Made by a program: the position numbers and the translations under genes
The notes under the pieces: model-generated
Seen by the model: the letters and a program-made list of their open reading frames with translations, nothing else
The model's database searches: none
Told to the model about the DNA's origin: nothing
Origin: Chloroflexota bacterium
Lineage (GTDB): Bacteria; Chloroflexota; Anaerolineae; Aggregatilineales; Phototrophicaceae
NCBI GenBank assembly: GCA_026713245.1
Contig: JAPOOU010000075.1
Span: 1-34,465 of the forward strand
DNA: 34,465 nt
Direction of reading: 5' to 3'
Shown here: piece by piece, positions 1-6,997 of the stretch
Layout of the letters: each line of letters begins with the position of its first letter
Position numbering within the stretch: the first letter of the stretch is position 1

Positions 1-186
1 CAAGTACCGAGGAGGGCATAAGAGTCACCCTTCCCCGATGCTTCGCTGAGGAGCGGGCAGTTTTCGACAGGCAGTTGATGGCAAGGCGTCGGCGTTCAAT
101 GAAGCGCAATTCGTCCTCAAATGCTGGGAAGATGCCCTCATTTTGCCCCCTTTTTAGGTAACAGTATAGATAGAGTATGGATTCGT

Positions 187-203
187 GGGGGGGGGGTACC
201 CCC
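187..203. repeat. G10 homopolymer run with C5 partner
   Basis: Ten consecutive G residues at 187-196 are followed by TA and five C residues. Positions 192-203 read GGGGGTACCCCC, a perfect palindrome. The run is unusual for the window and could be a site of slippage or of assembly error. Confidence 0.8.
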
Positions 204-393
204 TCCCCAGATCGGAAGCTGAGGACAGGCCAGGTTGACAGCGGCAGGCTGTCGGCAGGAAACCGGGAAATTCTGTGGCGATTGCGGACGAGCCAAGGGT
301 AGCGCAGGGCGCGTAGACACAGCCCTTCGACACAGCCCTTCGACACTGACCGTTGACTTTGAGCGCCGGCCGCCCCTCCAGTATTTCGTCATA

Positions 394-480
394 AGCCGCT
401 CGGCGCGTAAGCGGCGAACAGATTCCAGGAATGTCGCGCTCAGACAGAATAGTAAGCCTTCTCGTCGCATGAGAGATCGG
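394..480 (+). repeat. Dispersed intergenic repeat, copy 1
   Basis: The segment shares blocks in the same order with 26447-26540 (plus) and 32493-32583 (minus): 'CCGCTCGGCGCGTAA', then 'CGGCGAA', then 'TGTCGCGCT', then 'AAGC' followed by 'TCTCGTCGCATG'. All three copies are between genes and about 80-95 bp long. It may be a small non-autonomous mobile element or a REP-like element. No transposase is present near it. Confidence 0.7.
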
Positions 481-500
481 TTCGGTTTCAGTTTGAAGAT

Positions 501-603
501 TGTCCGTCTTTGTCCATTTTCGGACAAAACAAACTCTTTTTCGGACATTAGCGCCTCTTTTTGGACAATGTCGCTTGGTTTGGGCCGGGCGCGGGGCTTG
601 AAA
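501..603 (+). repeat. End repeat A with phased GTCC/GGAC boxes (left copy)
   Basis: Five GTCC or GGAC cores start at 502, 512, 522, 543 and 563. Their spacings are 10, 10, 21 and 20 bp, close to whole helical turns. The segment from 509 matches the reverse complement of the right window end (34370-34465) over about 95 bp, including 'TTTTTCGGACATTAGCGCC' and 'GGACAATG'. A second matching block follows near 663-700 ('CTATATGGTCGCG', also at 34246-34290 reversed). The spaced boxes could bind a protein or form RNA hairpins; function unknown. Confidence 0.7.
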
Positions 604-766
604 AGCGACGGCCCAAGCCGGGCGGCTGCGGATTCTCGGTTGTGGCGCACTGTCGAATGATACAGCAAGGCGGGGAGAAAAGGGCGGCTATATGGTCGCG
701 GTTTCGGCACAGAGTCGCGGGCTAGCGGGAGGGGCAGCGCGTCAGTTGGCAAAAGGTGTCAGCTCC

Positions 767-1525
767 TCAGCCGATGCTTCGGGGAGGGGTTGACGACCGC
801 TTCAGCCAAGCCTCATATTCCGCCCGGGCTTCGTCGTTGAGCGGGCAGTATTTTTCCAGTGCGCCGCCTTCTTCCAGTTTCATGCGCGAGAAGTCCTCCC
901 ATTCGGCTTTGGCCGAGGCTTTCTCCGCGATCTCCGCCGCCATCGCCGCCGGCGTCACTATAGCGCCGTCGTCGTCGGCGACAATGACATCGCCGGGCAC
1001 GACAAATACACCGGCGCAGGCGATCGGGACATTGACCGCATGAGGAAAGATATCGGTCTGCGTGTGAAAATTGGGCGTGACACCGCGCAGCCACAAACCC
1101 AGATCGAGCTGCTGTACTTCGGGAAAGTCACGTATGCAGCCGTCGATGACCAAGCCTTCGCCGCCACCCGCTTTGTAGGAAGTGAGCATCATCTCGCCGA
1201 AGACGCCGCTGGCCATGCTGCCGCGGGCGTCGACCACGACGACATCGCCGGGCGCGGCAGCCACGATGGCTTTACGGTGCAGCTCGCGCTCGGGCGCATG
1301 GGAATACTCGTCGCCCCAGTGCAAGTCCTCGCGCTTGGGCATGAATTGCAAGGTGACGGCTTGACCGGCCAGCGACTTGCCCGGATTAAAGGGAAGCAGG
1401 CCAACCATGTGCGGATTGCGAATGCCTTCTTTTGCCAGCGCGCCGGCGATGGTGGCCGTGCCGATGTCTCGTAACTTATCCAGTATCGCTTGAGAGATGC
1501 GTGCGAAGGTCGGAATCTCTGGCAT
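767..1525 (-). CDS. RraA-like / HMG aldolase-family protein
   Basis: This 252-residue protein belongs to the RraA / dimethylmenaquinone-methyltransferase-like fold family. Members are either 4-hydroxy-4-methyl-2-oxoglutarate or oxaloacetate aldolase/decarboxylases, which need a divalent metal, or RNase E inhibitors. Seen: the family core with G110-E111 in 'GVFGEMMLTSYKAGG' and the 'DGCIRD' segment whose Arg132-Asp133 correspond to the substrate-binding Arg and metal-binding Asp. A later 'VVPGDVIVADDDGAIV' strand pair is also typical. The C-terminal ~60 residues beyond the core are longer than in E. coli RraA, as is common in the metabolic members, so an aldolase-type enzyme is more likely than an RNase regulator. 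The ATG at 1525 is chosen from the start of family homology. It is transcribed divergently from ychF. The true substrate is not known. Confidence 0.85.
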   Translation of the reverse strand: MPEIPTFARISQAILDKLRDIGTATIAGALAKEGIRNPHMVGLLPFNPGKSLAGQAVTLQFMPKREDLHWGDEYSHAPERELHRKAIVAAAPGDVVVVDARGSMASGVFGEMMLTSYKAGGGEGLVIDGCIRDFPEVQQLDLGLWLRGVTPNFHTQTDIFPHAVNVPIACAGVFVVPGDVIVADDDGAIVTPAAMAAEIAEKASAKAEWEDFSRMKLEEGGALEKYCPLNDEARAEYEAWLKRSSTPPRSIG

Positions 1526-1565
1526 TTAGTCTTTGGTCCCCCCGCAATTTGACGAATTTCGGATG

Positions 1566-1571
1566 ATTATA
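1566..1571 (-). promoter_or_regulatory. Possible -10 element for the RraA-like gene
   Basis: Read on the minus strand this is TATAAT, about 41 nt upstream of the ATG at 1525. I do not see a good -35 box at 17 bp, so this is only a candidate. Confidence 0.3.
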
Positions 1572-1753
1572 ACACTTTTGCCGGCTTCCGTTGGCGATCA
1601 ACTTGTGGGGCGTAGGGCGAAGACTGAAAGAGCGCCGTCGCGACTGTGTCGAACCGTGCAAGCGGATCTCCGCCGTTGTTTGCGCTTTGCGCTGGTTAAG
1701 CATGACCGGCTCCTGTACGATAGGCAAGATCCGCACAAGCGAGGGACGAAAGC

Positions 1754-2854
1754 ATGAGCCTGAGTATCGGCATCGTCGGCTTGCCCAACGTGGGAAAGAG
1801 CACGCTCTTCAACGCCTTGACACGGGCGCAAAACGCCGCTGCGGAAAACTACCCTTTCTGCACCATCGAGGCCAACCAGGCGGTCGTGCCCCTTCCCGAC
1901 GCGCGCCTGACCCGGCTAAAAGGTTGGGTGGGCGTCCCGCAGGCGATCCCGGCCCGGGTCGATTTTGTTGACGTGGCGGGCTTGGTGAAGGGCGCCAGCC
2001 AGGGCGAAGGATTGGGCAATCGCTTCCTCGGGCATATCCGCGATGTCGACGCCATTGTGCATGTCGTGCGCTGCTTTGATGACGACAATGTCGTGCACGT
2101 CAATGCCTCGCCCGACCCGGCAGATGATATCGCCGTCATCAATACCGAGCTGGCTTTGGCGGACCTGCAGCAACTGGAACGTCGGCTGGAGAAACTGGAG
2201 CGCGAAGTCAAGGGCGATCGGGAACTCTTGCCCCTGCTGGAGATTGCGCGGGAGGTCGAAGGGCATGTCGGGGCGGGGGCGCCACTGCGCAGTTTCCCGG
2301 AAAGTGACGATTCCGCTTTCGAGGCGCTCAATCAAGAGATGCGCTTTTTGACGGCGAAACCGATGATCTACCTGGCCAATGTCGACGAAGAGGGCCTGCA
2401 AGGCGACAACGCCTATCTGTCGGGGACGCGAGAGATCGCCGCAGCGGAAGGCGCGGAAGCGATCGCGGTCTGCGCTGACCTGGAGAGTGAAATCGGCGGC
2501 TTGAGCGACGAGGAGCGGGCAGAATACTTGAGCCTGTACGATATTGGCGAAAGCAGCCTGGAGCGCTTGATCCGCGAATGCTATCGCAGGCTCGGCTTAA
2601 TCAGCTATTTCACCTTCAATGAGAACGAGACGCGGGCCTGGACCATTGGCGATGGCTGGACGGCGCCGCAAGCGGCCGGCGTGATCCACAGCGATTTCGA
2701 GCGCGGTTTCATCCGCGCCGAAGTCATCCCGTTTTCGGTCTTTGAGGAATATCAAGACCGCAACCTCATCAAGTCAGCGGGCTTGATGCAAGTGGAGGGA
2801 CGGGACTACGTTGTTCAAGACGGCGATGTGATTCTCTTCCGCTTCAATGTCTGA
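1754..2854 (+). CDS. ychF: YchF/OLA1-family ATPase
   Basis: This is a 366-residue Obg-related P-loop NTPase of the YchF/OLA1 subfamily, a universally conserved cytosolic protein that binds ribosomes, prefers ATP over GTP and acts in stress and translation control. Seen: the G1 loop 'GLPNVGKST' at residues 9-17, the G3 motif 'DVAGLVKGAS' near 72-81, and the G4 'NVDE' near 203-206 in place of NKxD, which is the mark of this subfamily and its ATP preference. A coiled-coil segment around 130-160 and a C-terminal TGS domain ending in 'VQDGDVILFRFNV' complete the usual layout. The length is the family norm. The ATG follows 'GAGGGACGAAAGC', an acceptable ribosome site. It converges on the M20 peptidase gene with only 6 bp between stop codons. 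Confidence 0.97.
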   Translation: MSLSIGIVGLPNVGKSTLFNALTRAQNAAAENYPFCTIEANQAVVPLPDARLTRLKGWVGVPQAIPARVDFVDVAGLVKGASQGEGLGNRFLGHIRDVDAIVHVVRCFDDDNVVHVNASPDPADDIAVINTELALADLQQLERRLEKLEREVKGDRELLPLLEIAREVEGHVGAGAPLRSFPESDDSAFEALNQEMRFLTAKPMIYLANVDEEGLQGDNAYLSGTREIAAAEGAEAIAVCADLESEIGGLSDEERAEYLSLYDIGESSLERLIRECYRRLGLISYFTFNENETRAWTIGDGWTAPQAAGVIHSDFERGFIRAEVIPFSVFEEYQDRNLIKSAGLMQVEGRDYVVQDGDVILFRFNV

Positions 2855-2860
2855 GCGGCG

Positions 2861-4003
2861 TCAGCGACAGAAATCCGCGATCAGCGCCGTATAGATCTCC
2901 TGGCAGCGCCCGACCGATTCCAAATCGACCCATTCGACGCGGGCGTGGGCCCCGGCGCCTGCCGGACCCAATACGACAGTGGGAACCCCGCGGTCGCCGA
3001 AAAGCGCCGCGTCCATCCACCAACTGCTGCCGATGACTGGCACATCGCCACCCAGACAAGCTTGCGCCTGCTGCTTGAGCGTTCGCACCAGCGGGTGATC
3101 GGCGTTGATGCCATAAGGGCTTCGAGAGAAAGTCGCTTTTACTCTCGCTTTGAAGTCGGGGTCCTTCGCGGCGATATCGTCGAGCAACGCCTGCGCTTCC
3201 GCCTGTACGCTTTCGGCGCTTTCGCCGGGGATGGTGCGCCGTTCAGCCAGCAGTTTGCAGCGCGCCGGAATCATCGAGATTTCTTCGCCGCCTTCGATGA
3301 AAGAGGCGTGCAGGGAACCGCTTCCCAGAAGGTCGTGCGTCGGGTGAGCGCGCAGTTTTTGATCCAGGGCGTCGAGCGCCGCCAGGGCCTTGCCCATTTT
3401 GACGATGGCGTCGACGCCGAGCTGGGGGCGGGATCCATGCGCCGCTAGCCCGGTGACGTCGAATTCCAGCCAGACGAAACCGCGATGGGCGATGCTGATC
3501 GCCAGTTCTGTCGGCTCGGCGATCAACACGGCGTCCGCGGGCCAGCGTTCCCATTCCGCCAGCAAGGCTTCGGTACCGATGCTGCCGTATTCTTCATCGG
3601 CGACGGCGCTGACGATGACATCGCCGGACAGGGCCATGCTCTGCGCCGCTTTTGCAGCCAGCATGCAGGCGGCCAGACCGCTCTTCATATCATAAGCGCC
3701 GCGCCCGTACATGCGCCTGTCTGCGATCGTTGGCTTGAAGGGCGCGTCCATGCCCGATACACCGACCACATCGGTATGCGCGTTGAGCATCAGGGACTTG
3801 CCGCCGCCGCTGCCGCGGGCGATCAGCACCGTATTGGGACGCCCGGCTGCGGCTTGCTGGACATGCGCTTCCAAGCCGTTTCGTCTTCCCCAGTCGGCGA
3901 TGAAGGCGGCCATAGCCACTTCGCCAGCGCCGCCTGGCGCGAGGTCTGGGTTGACCGAGTCGATGGCGACCAGGTCGGATAAGAGATTGATGAGTTCGGT
4001 CAT
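2861..4003 (-). CDS. M20-family metallopeptidase / ArgE-DapE-like deacylase
   Basis: This 380-residue cytosolic enzyme belongs to the M20 zinc hydrolases, which remove acyl groups or amino acids from small substrates (acetylornithine deacetylase, succinyl-diaminopimelate desuccinylase, carboxypeptidase G2 types). Seen: the metal-binding and catalytic 'AHTDVV' (H76, D78), the bridging Asp105 in 'GRGAYDMKSG', and the catalytic Glu137 with ligand Glu138 in 'ADEEYGS'. The C-terminal 'GAHARVEWVDLES' supplies the last His ligand, and a dimerisation lid lies in between. The ORF track starts 13 codons further upstream, but the ATG at 4003 is preceded by 'TCAAGGGAAACCC', a good ribosome site, and matches the family N-terminus ('LINLLSDLVAIDSVNPD'). 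It is a single gene; the exact substrate cannot be told. Confidence 0.92.
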   Translation of the reverse strand: MTELINLLSDLVAIDSVNPDLAPGGAGEVAMAAFIADWGRRNGLEAHVQQAAAGRPNTVLIARGSGGGKSLMLNAHTDVVGVSGMDAPFKPTIADRRMYGRGAYDMKSGLAACMLAAKAAQSMALSGDVIVSAVADEEYGSIGTEALLAEWERWPADAVLIAEPTELAISIAHRGFVWLEFDVTGLAAHGSRPQLGVDAIVKMGKALAALDALDQKLRAHPTHDLLGSGSLHASFIEGGEEISMIPARCKLLAERRTIPGESAESVQAEAQALLDDIAAKDPDFKARVKATFSRSPYGINADHPLVRTLKQQAQACLGGDVPVIGSSWWMDAALFGDRGVPTVVLGPAGAGAHARVEWVDLESVGRCQEIYTALIADFCR

Positions 4004-4044
4004 GGGTTTCCCTTGAAGAGTTGCGGAAAAACGGGACAGCACAA

Positions 4045-4195
4045 TCTTAGCGCGGCCGCGGTTTCTAGGCGCTTGCTCTACAGGTTAGGGGACGCTCGCA
4101 AGTTGGTGCAATGATTCACGGGGAGGAAATGACGCTGACCCAACGCGATCCCGCTCCGCGCCAACAACAGAGTGAGAATCGCGATTGCGCGTCAT
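4045..4195 (-). pseudogene. Decayed N-terminal fragment of an SH3b protein copy
   Basis: Read on the minus strand, an ATG at 4195 is followed after a one-base frameshift by a signal-peptide-like run ('IAILTLLLARSGIALGQ') and then '...CTNLRASPNL' stop 'SKRLET'. This aligns without gaps to 'SNTNLRASYSLESRPVET' of the intact gene just upstream (4211-5098); the Glu codon of that gene is a TAG here (4078-4080). The DNA 'GACGCTCGCAAGTTGGTG' occurs in both. The fragment stops soon after and has no protease part, so it is the remnant of a tandem duplicate. Confidence 0.7.
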
Positions 4196-4210
4196 ATTCT
4201 CGCTCCGCAC

Positions 4211-5098
4211 TCAACAATCTTCTGGGAAATGGTAATTTGCCGGATCGTGCCACCATTGGCACTCTGGTCTGTCAATAGTAGCGAGCAGGTTGTTGAGCCA
4301 GGCGATAAATCCCTGCGCGCCTGGGGGATTCGCAGCTTGAACGGCGTCGCGCCCTGCCGTCACACAGGCGCGCTCCTCGGTTAGGTCGTCCCCCCCTTGC
4401 CCGGATCGATGGTGGTGGACATGGCAGGCCTCGTGCGCCAAACTGCTGATCCAACTCGCCGGAGGCCTATCAGCGCGATGCGGGGGCATTTCCCAGACCC
4501 CAGTGCTAGAATTTACGCCGGAGTAAGCTGCGTCGGTGGTTACGCGAATCTTGCTGAGCCCGCTGGTGACATAGTCATACCAGTTTGGCGCTCGCGCTTG
4601 CAGTAGATCCAACGCGCGGTGAACCTGTGCGACAAAGCTGTCCGGCCCCTCGAATGCTATTCCGCTCGCCGGCGTGGAGACGGGTGACAGCGCTTGCGTC
4701 GGCGCAGAGCATTCATGATTTTGGAAAGCCCAATAGCCGGCCTGCCATTCCAGATCGGTCTGGCATTGGCGGTCGACGAAGCAGCAGTTGTCGATGTCTG
4801 CGGATCCCGTGTCTACAGATACGGTCTGGTCCTCGACGCGGCTGTGGCTCACCCAACTTGCCATCCAGGCATCCCCGCCGCTGCGGTTTATCTTCAGCCA
4901 GCGATTGAAACTGCCGACCACCTGCAGCGTCGTGCCGGCTGGCACGGTTTCTACGGGCCGGCTCTCCAGGCTATAGGACGCTCGCAAGTTGGTGTTGCTT
5001 GTCACGCGGATGGAATAGGACTGCGCCGAGACCACCGCGCAGATCAGAAAAGCAAGGAAGGCTAAACCAAAGGACTTGATTCTCACATTATTCTCCAT
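4211..5098 (-). CDS. Secreted SH3b-domain protein with HExxH motif
   Basis: This 295-residue protein has a signal peptide (residues 1-26, cleaved near 'VVSAQ'). A bacterial SH3b domain follows at about 28-86 ('NTNLRASYS', 'VPAGTTLQVVG', 'WLKI', 'AWMASW'), then a Cys-containing linker (105-130). A C-terminal region of about 145 residues carries 'HEACH' at 222-226, a match to the zinc-protease HExxH motif, followed by His-rich 'VHHH' and by Glu241/Glu242 in 'LTEERACV' where a third ligand would be expected. I infer a secreted or wall-associated zinc peptidase whose SH3b domain targets it to peptidoglycan or another polymer. Catalysis is not proven: HExxH alone can occur by chance. The ATG at 5098 has a weak ribosome site but begins the signal peptide. 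A decayed copy lies directly downstream. Confidence 0.8.
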   Translation of the reverse strand: MENNVRIKSFGLAFLAFLICAVVSAQSYSIRVTSNTNLRASYSLESRPVETVPAGTTLQVVGSFNRWLKINRSGGDAWMASWVSHSRVEDQTVSVDTGSADIDNCCFVDRQCQTDLEWQAGYWAFQNHECSAPTQALSPVSTPASGIAFEGPDSFVAQVHRALDLLQARAPNWYDYVTSGLSKIRVTTDAAYSGVNSSTGVWEMPPHRADRPPASWISSLAHEACHVHHHRSGQGGDDLTEERACVTAGRDAVQAANPPGAQGFIAWLNNLLATIDRPECQWWHDPANYHFPEDC

Positions 5099-5194
5099 GC
5101 TTTAATGAGGCATAGACAGAGAGTTTAGCGAGATGTACTCGCTGCCGCAAATAGATACGCCGGTTGATTTTGGCGGTGCAAAACGCGCAGCCAT

Positions 5195-5228
5195 GCGCCC
5201 CTAAGTAGGCTGCGGGAAGTAGGGGCGC
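5195..5228. terminator. Hairpin downstream of acyl-CoA dehydrogenase-like gene
   Basis: Perfect 9-bp arms GCGCCCCTA (5195-5203) and TAGGGGCGC (5220-5228) enclose a 16-nt loop, 15 bp past the stop codon of the gene ending at 5244. There is no U-tract, so it is either a weak terminator, an mRNA 3' stabiliser, or a member of the 'TAGGGGCG' repeats seen also at 34015-34144. Confidence 0.4.
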
Positions 5229-5243
5229 GACAGCCTGCGATGG

Positions 5244-6803
5244 CTATCGAGAGCGGGAGCTGCCGCCGCGTATCTGCCCCTTCACATCGAGCAGGCCGAG
5301 CAGGAAAGCGCGCGGATCTTCGACCGCGGGCAGCGGCAGTTGTCGCAGCGGCTCGACAAATGGCACATCGAAGTAGCCTTCGCTGATGATGCGGTTGATC
5401 AACTTGGCGACATCGTTGTACTGCATGACGATGGCGTTTAGATAGTGGTCGTTGCCGGTGACTTTCCACAATTCCACCGCCGAGAGCAAGGCTTCCAGGT
5501 TGTGGATGAGCATACCGATCTTGTAGCGGTATTCCGGCTCGTGGGTAGCGTCGCGCGCCTGGATGGCATTGATTATCTGTCGGCTGGTATTTATCGGCGC
5601 CGACGCGTCCAGCGCAATCGGCAATTCGCAGCGCTCGACATAATCGGCGTAATTGAAGAAGGGCGGATGACGCGTCTCGCGGCTGTTGTTGAGGATCTGC
5701 TTGCCCTCCAGCGGGATGTAGGCATTGTCCCGCAGGGCAGCCATGCGTTCGGTGATGTCGCCCTGGTTCGTCGCTTCCAGGTAACGCCGCGCATGTTTGT
5801 AGGTGAGCAGGGTATTGAGCGTATAATGTCCGTCGAAAACCGGGTAGACGAAGGAGTCGATCGCGTTGCCACCGATGTTTGATTCCTTCAGGAATCCCTT
5901 GGATCCCGTGACGAGCAGATTCTGCGAGAGGATCTCGTTGCACTTGAGCAGCAGCCAGGACTTCAGCATGATGCCGTGAAATTGCAGAAAGGGACTGTCG
6001 CTGAAAGCCAGGGCGCGGAAAAACGTGAAATTGATATGCGCCGCTTGTTGAACGAGATTGTAAAGCTGGCGGAAGACATTGCTGAAGCGAATGGGATTGT
6101 CGCCGAAGATATTCTTGCTCGATAGATGATCGATGGCGGCGGGCAGGGAATCCGCGACCATTGATACGCCCATGTAGGCGCAGTGATATTTTGAGGGCAG
6201 CGCCATGCGCTGCAAGATTTCCAGGCCGCGCCCGACCTGGCCAATCAAGATGCCCGGACCGTCAATCTCGAACTTGGTCAGGACCATGCTGCGCAGCACG
6301 TGAGTTTCCAGCCGTTCCCAATTGCGGGTGCTGCTGTGGGGCACGGCGAAGATGGACAGCGAGCGCGGGCCGCTAGCGGCGGGATCCACCTTGGCGATGA
6401 CCGAGTGATAGTCGGCATGGTAGGAATTATTGATCAGCCACTTCTGACCCTTGATGTGAAATTCCTTCTCGTTCGGATCGTCGCTTGCCGGCGTCGCCTC
6501 GGTCCGGATGCTGAGCAGATCGGTGCCCGTATGCTCTTCGGTCCAACTCAGCGTGAAGATCTTGCCCTTGAGATCGGCCGCCAATTCGTATTCTTCGCCG
6601 GCCACCAGCATCATATAAGCCAGCCCGCTGGCGGCGCAGGCGGTCATGTAACTGGGGTTGTTGCGGAAGAGACGGGTGGCTTCCAGCATGGAACCCATCA
6701 AGTTGAAGGTGGGGAAGACGTTGTCCAGCACCGACATCATGCCCCTGCGCAGGCGTTGATAATCGATGATGTCGCCGAATTCCCGGTCTTTTACGATGTC
6801 CAT
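5244..6803 (-). CDS. Acyl-CoA dehydrogenase-like flavoprotein (paralogue 1)
   Basis: This 519-residue protein resembles the acyl-CoA dehydrogenase superfamily, FAD enzymes that oxidise the alpha-beta bond of acyl-CoAs or related thioesters. Seen: the middle beta-domain with 'WTEEHTGTDL' and 'FHIKGQKWLINNSYHADYH', which corresponds to the substrate- and flavin-contacting strands, and a long helical C-terminal domain. It is longer than a standard acyl-CoA dehydrogenase (about 380-400 residues) and lacks a readily visible catalytic Glu. It is closer in size to the AidB-like or very-long-chain type members. It is about 60-70 % identical over the middle domain to the next gene upstream (6998-8560), so the two arose by tandem duplication. 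The ATG at 6803 fits the paralogue's N-terminus ('VKDREFGDIIDY'). Substrate unknown; the enzyme could also be a non-redox or DNA-protective relative. Confidence 0.8.
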   Translation of the reverse strand: MDIVKDREFGDIIDYQRLRRGMMSVLDNVFPTFNLMGSMLEATRLFRNNPSYMTACAASGLAYMMLVAGEEYELAADLKGKIFTLSWTEEHTGTDLLSIRTEATPASDDPNEKEFHIKGQKWLINNSYHADYHSVIAKVDPAASGPRSLSIFAVPHSSTRNWERLETHVLRSMVLTKFEIDGPGILIGQVGRGLEILQRMALPSKYHCAYMGVSMVADSLPAAIDHLSSKNIFGDNPIRFSNVFRQLYNLVQQAAHINFTFFRALAFSDSPFLQFHGIMLKSWLLLKCNEILSQNLLVTGSKGFLKESNIGGNAIDSFVYPVFDGHYTLNTLLTYKHARRYLEATNQGDITERMAALRDNAYIPLEGKQILNNSRETRHPPFFNYADYVERCELPIALDASAPINTSRQIINAIQARDATHEPEYRYKIGMLIHNLEALLSAVELWKVTGNDHYLNAIVMQYNDVAKLINRIISEGYFDVPFVEPLRQLPLPAVEDPRAFLLGLLDVKGQIRGGSSRSR

Positions 6804-6997
6804 GGTTCTTGGCAGAATCCTAATGCAACTAAGCTATGCGAATGACGAACCGACCCTGCGATTTACGAGCGCTGCGCGCGTCCTAAACTTGCTGATCTGC
6901 TCTCTTGCTCCAGGCAGTCGTTCCTCTAAAAGGGACACAGCAAAGGCCGTTCAGGCCTGGCCCGGCAAGAGCGGCATGCCCGCCGAAGGGCTCAATT

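Larger units (their letters stand above)
1..766. other. Non-coding left end, repeat-rich
   Basis: I see no convincing gene here. The two long ORFs in the track (138-752 minus, 235-660 plus) overlap each other, have low-complexity composition and run through repeats that recur elsewhere in the window in intergenic places, so I treat them as chance frames. The stretch holds a G10 run at 187-196 inside a 12-bp palindrome (192-203), a short tandem duplication 'ACACAGCCCTTCG' near 318-345, one copy of a dispersed repeat (394-480) and a GTCC/GGAC box array (501-567). A short frame open to the window edge (1 to about 160) has no recognisable product. Confidence 0.6.

Noticed and set aside
31-60. Second copy of the RraA-like 3' end
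   Set aside because: Similarity to 763-795 is short and the sequence is nearly palindromic, so orientation and descent cannot be decided.
1-160. End of a gene entering from the left
   Set aside because: Short open frames exist on both strands, but none shows a recognisable C-terminus or start.
394-480. CRISPR-like array formed by the repeats
   Set aside because: The repeat copies are kilobases apart and imperfect; there are no regular spacers or cas genes.
138-752. 204-residue minus-strand ORF (and 235-660 plus ORF)
   Set aside because: They overlap each other, run through dispersed repeats and have no domain or credible ribosome site.
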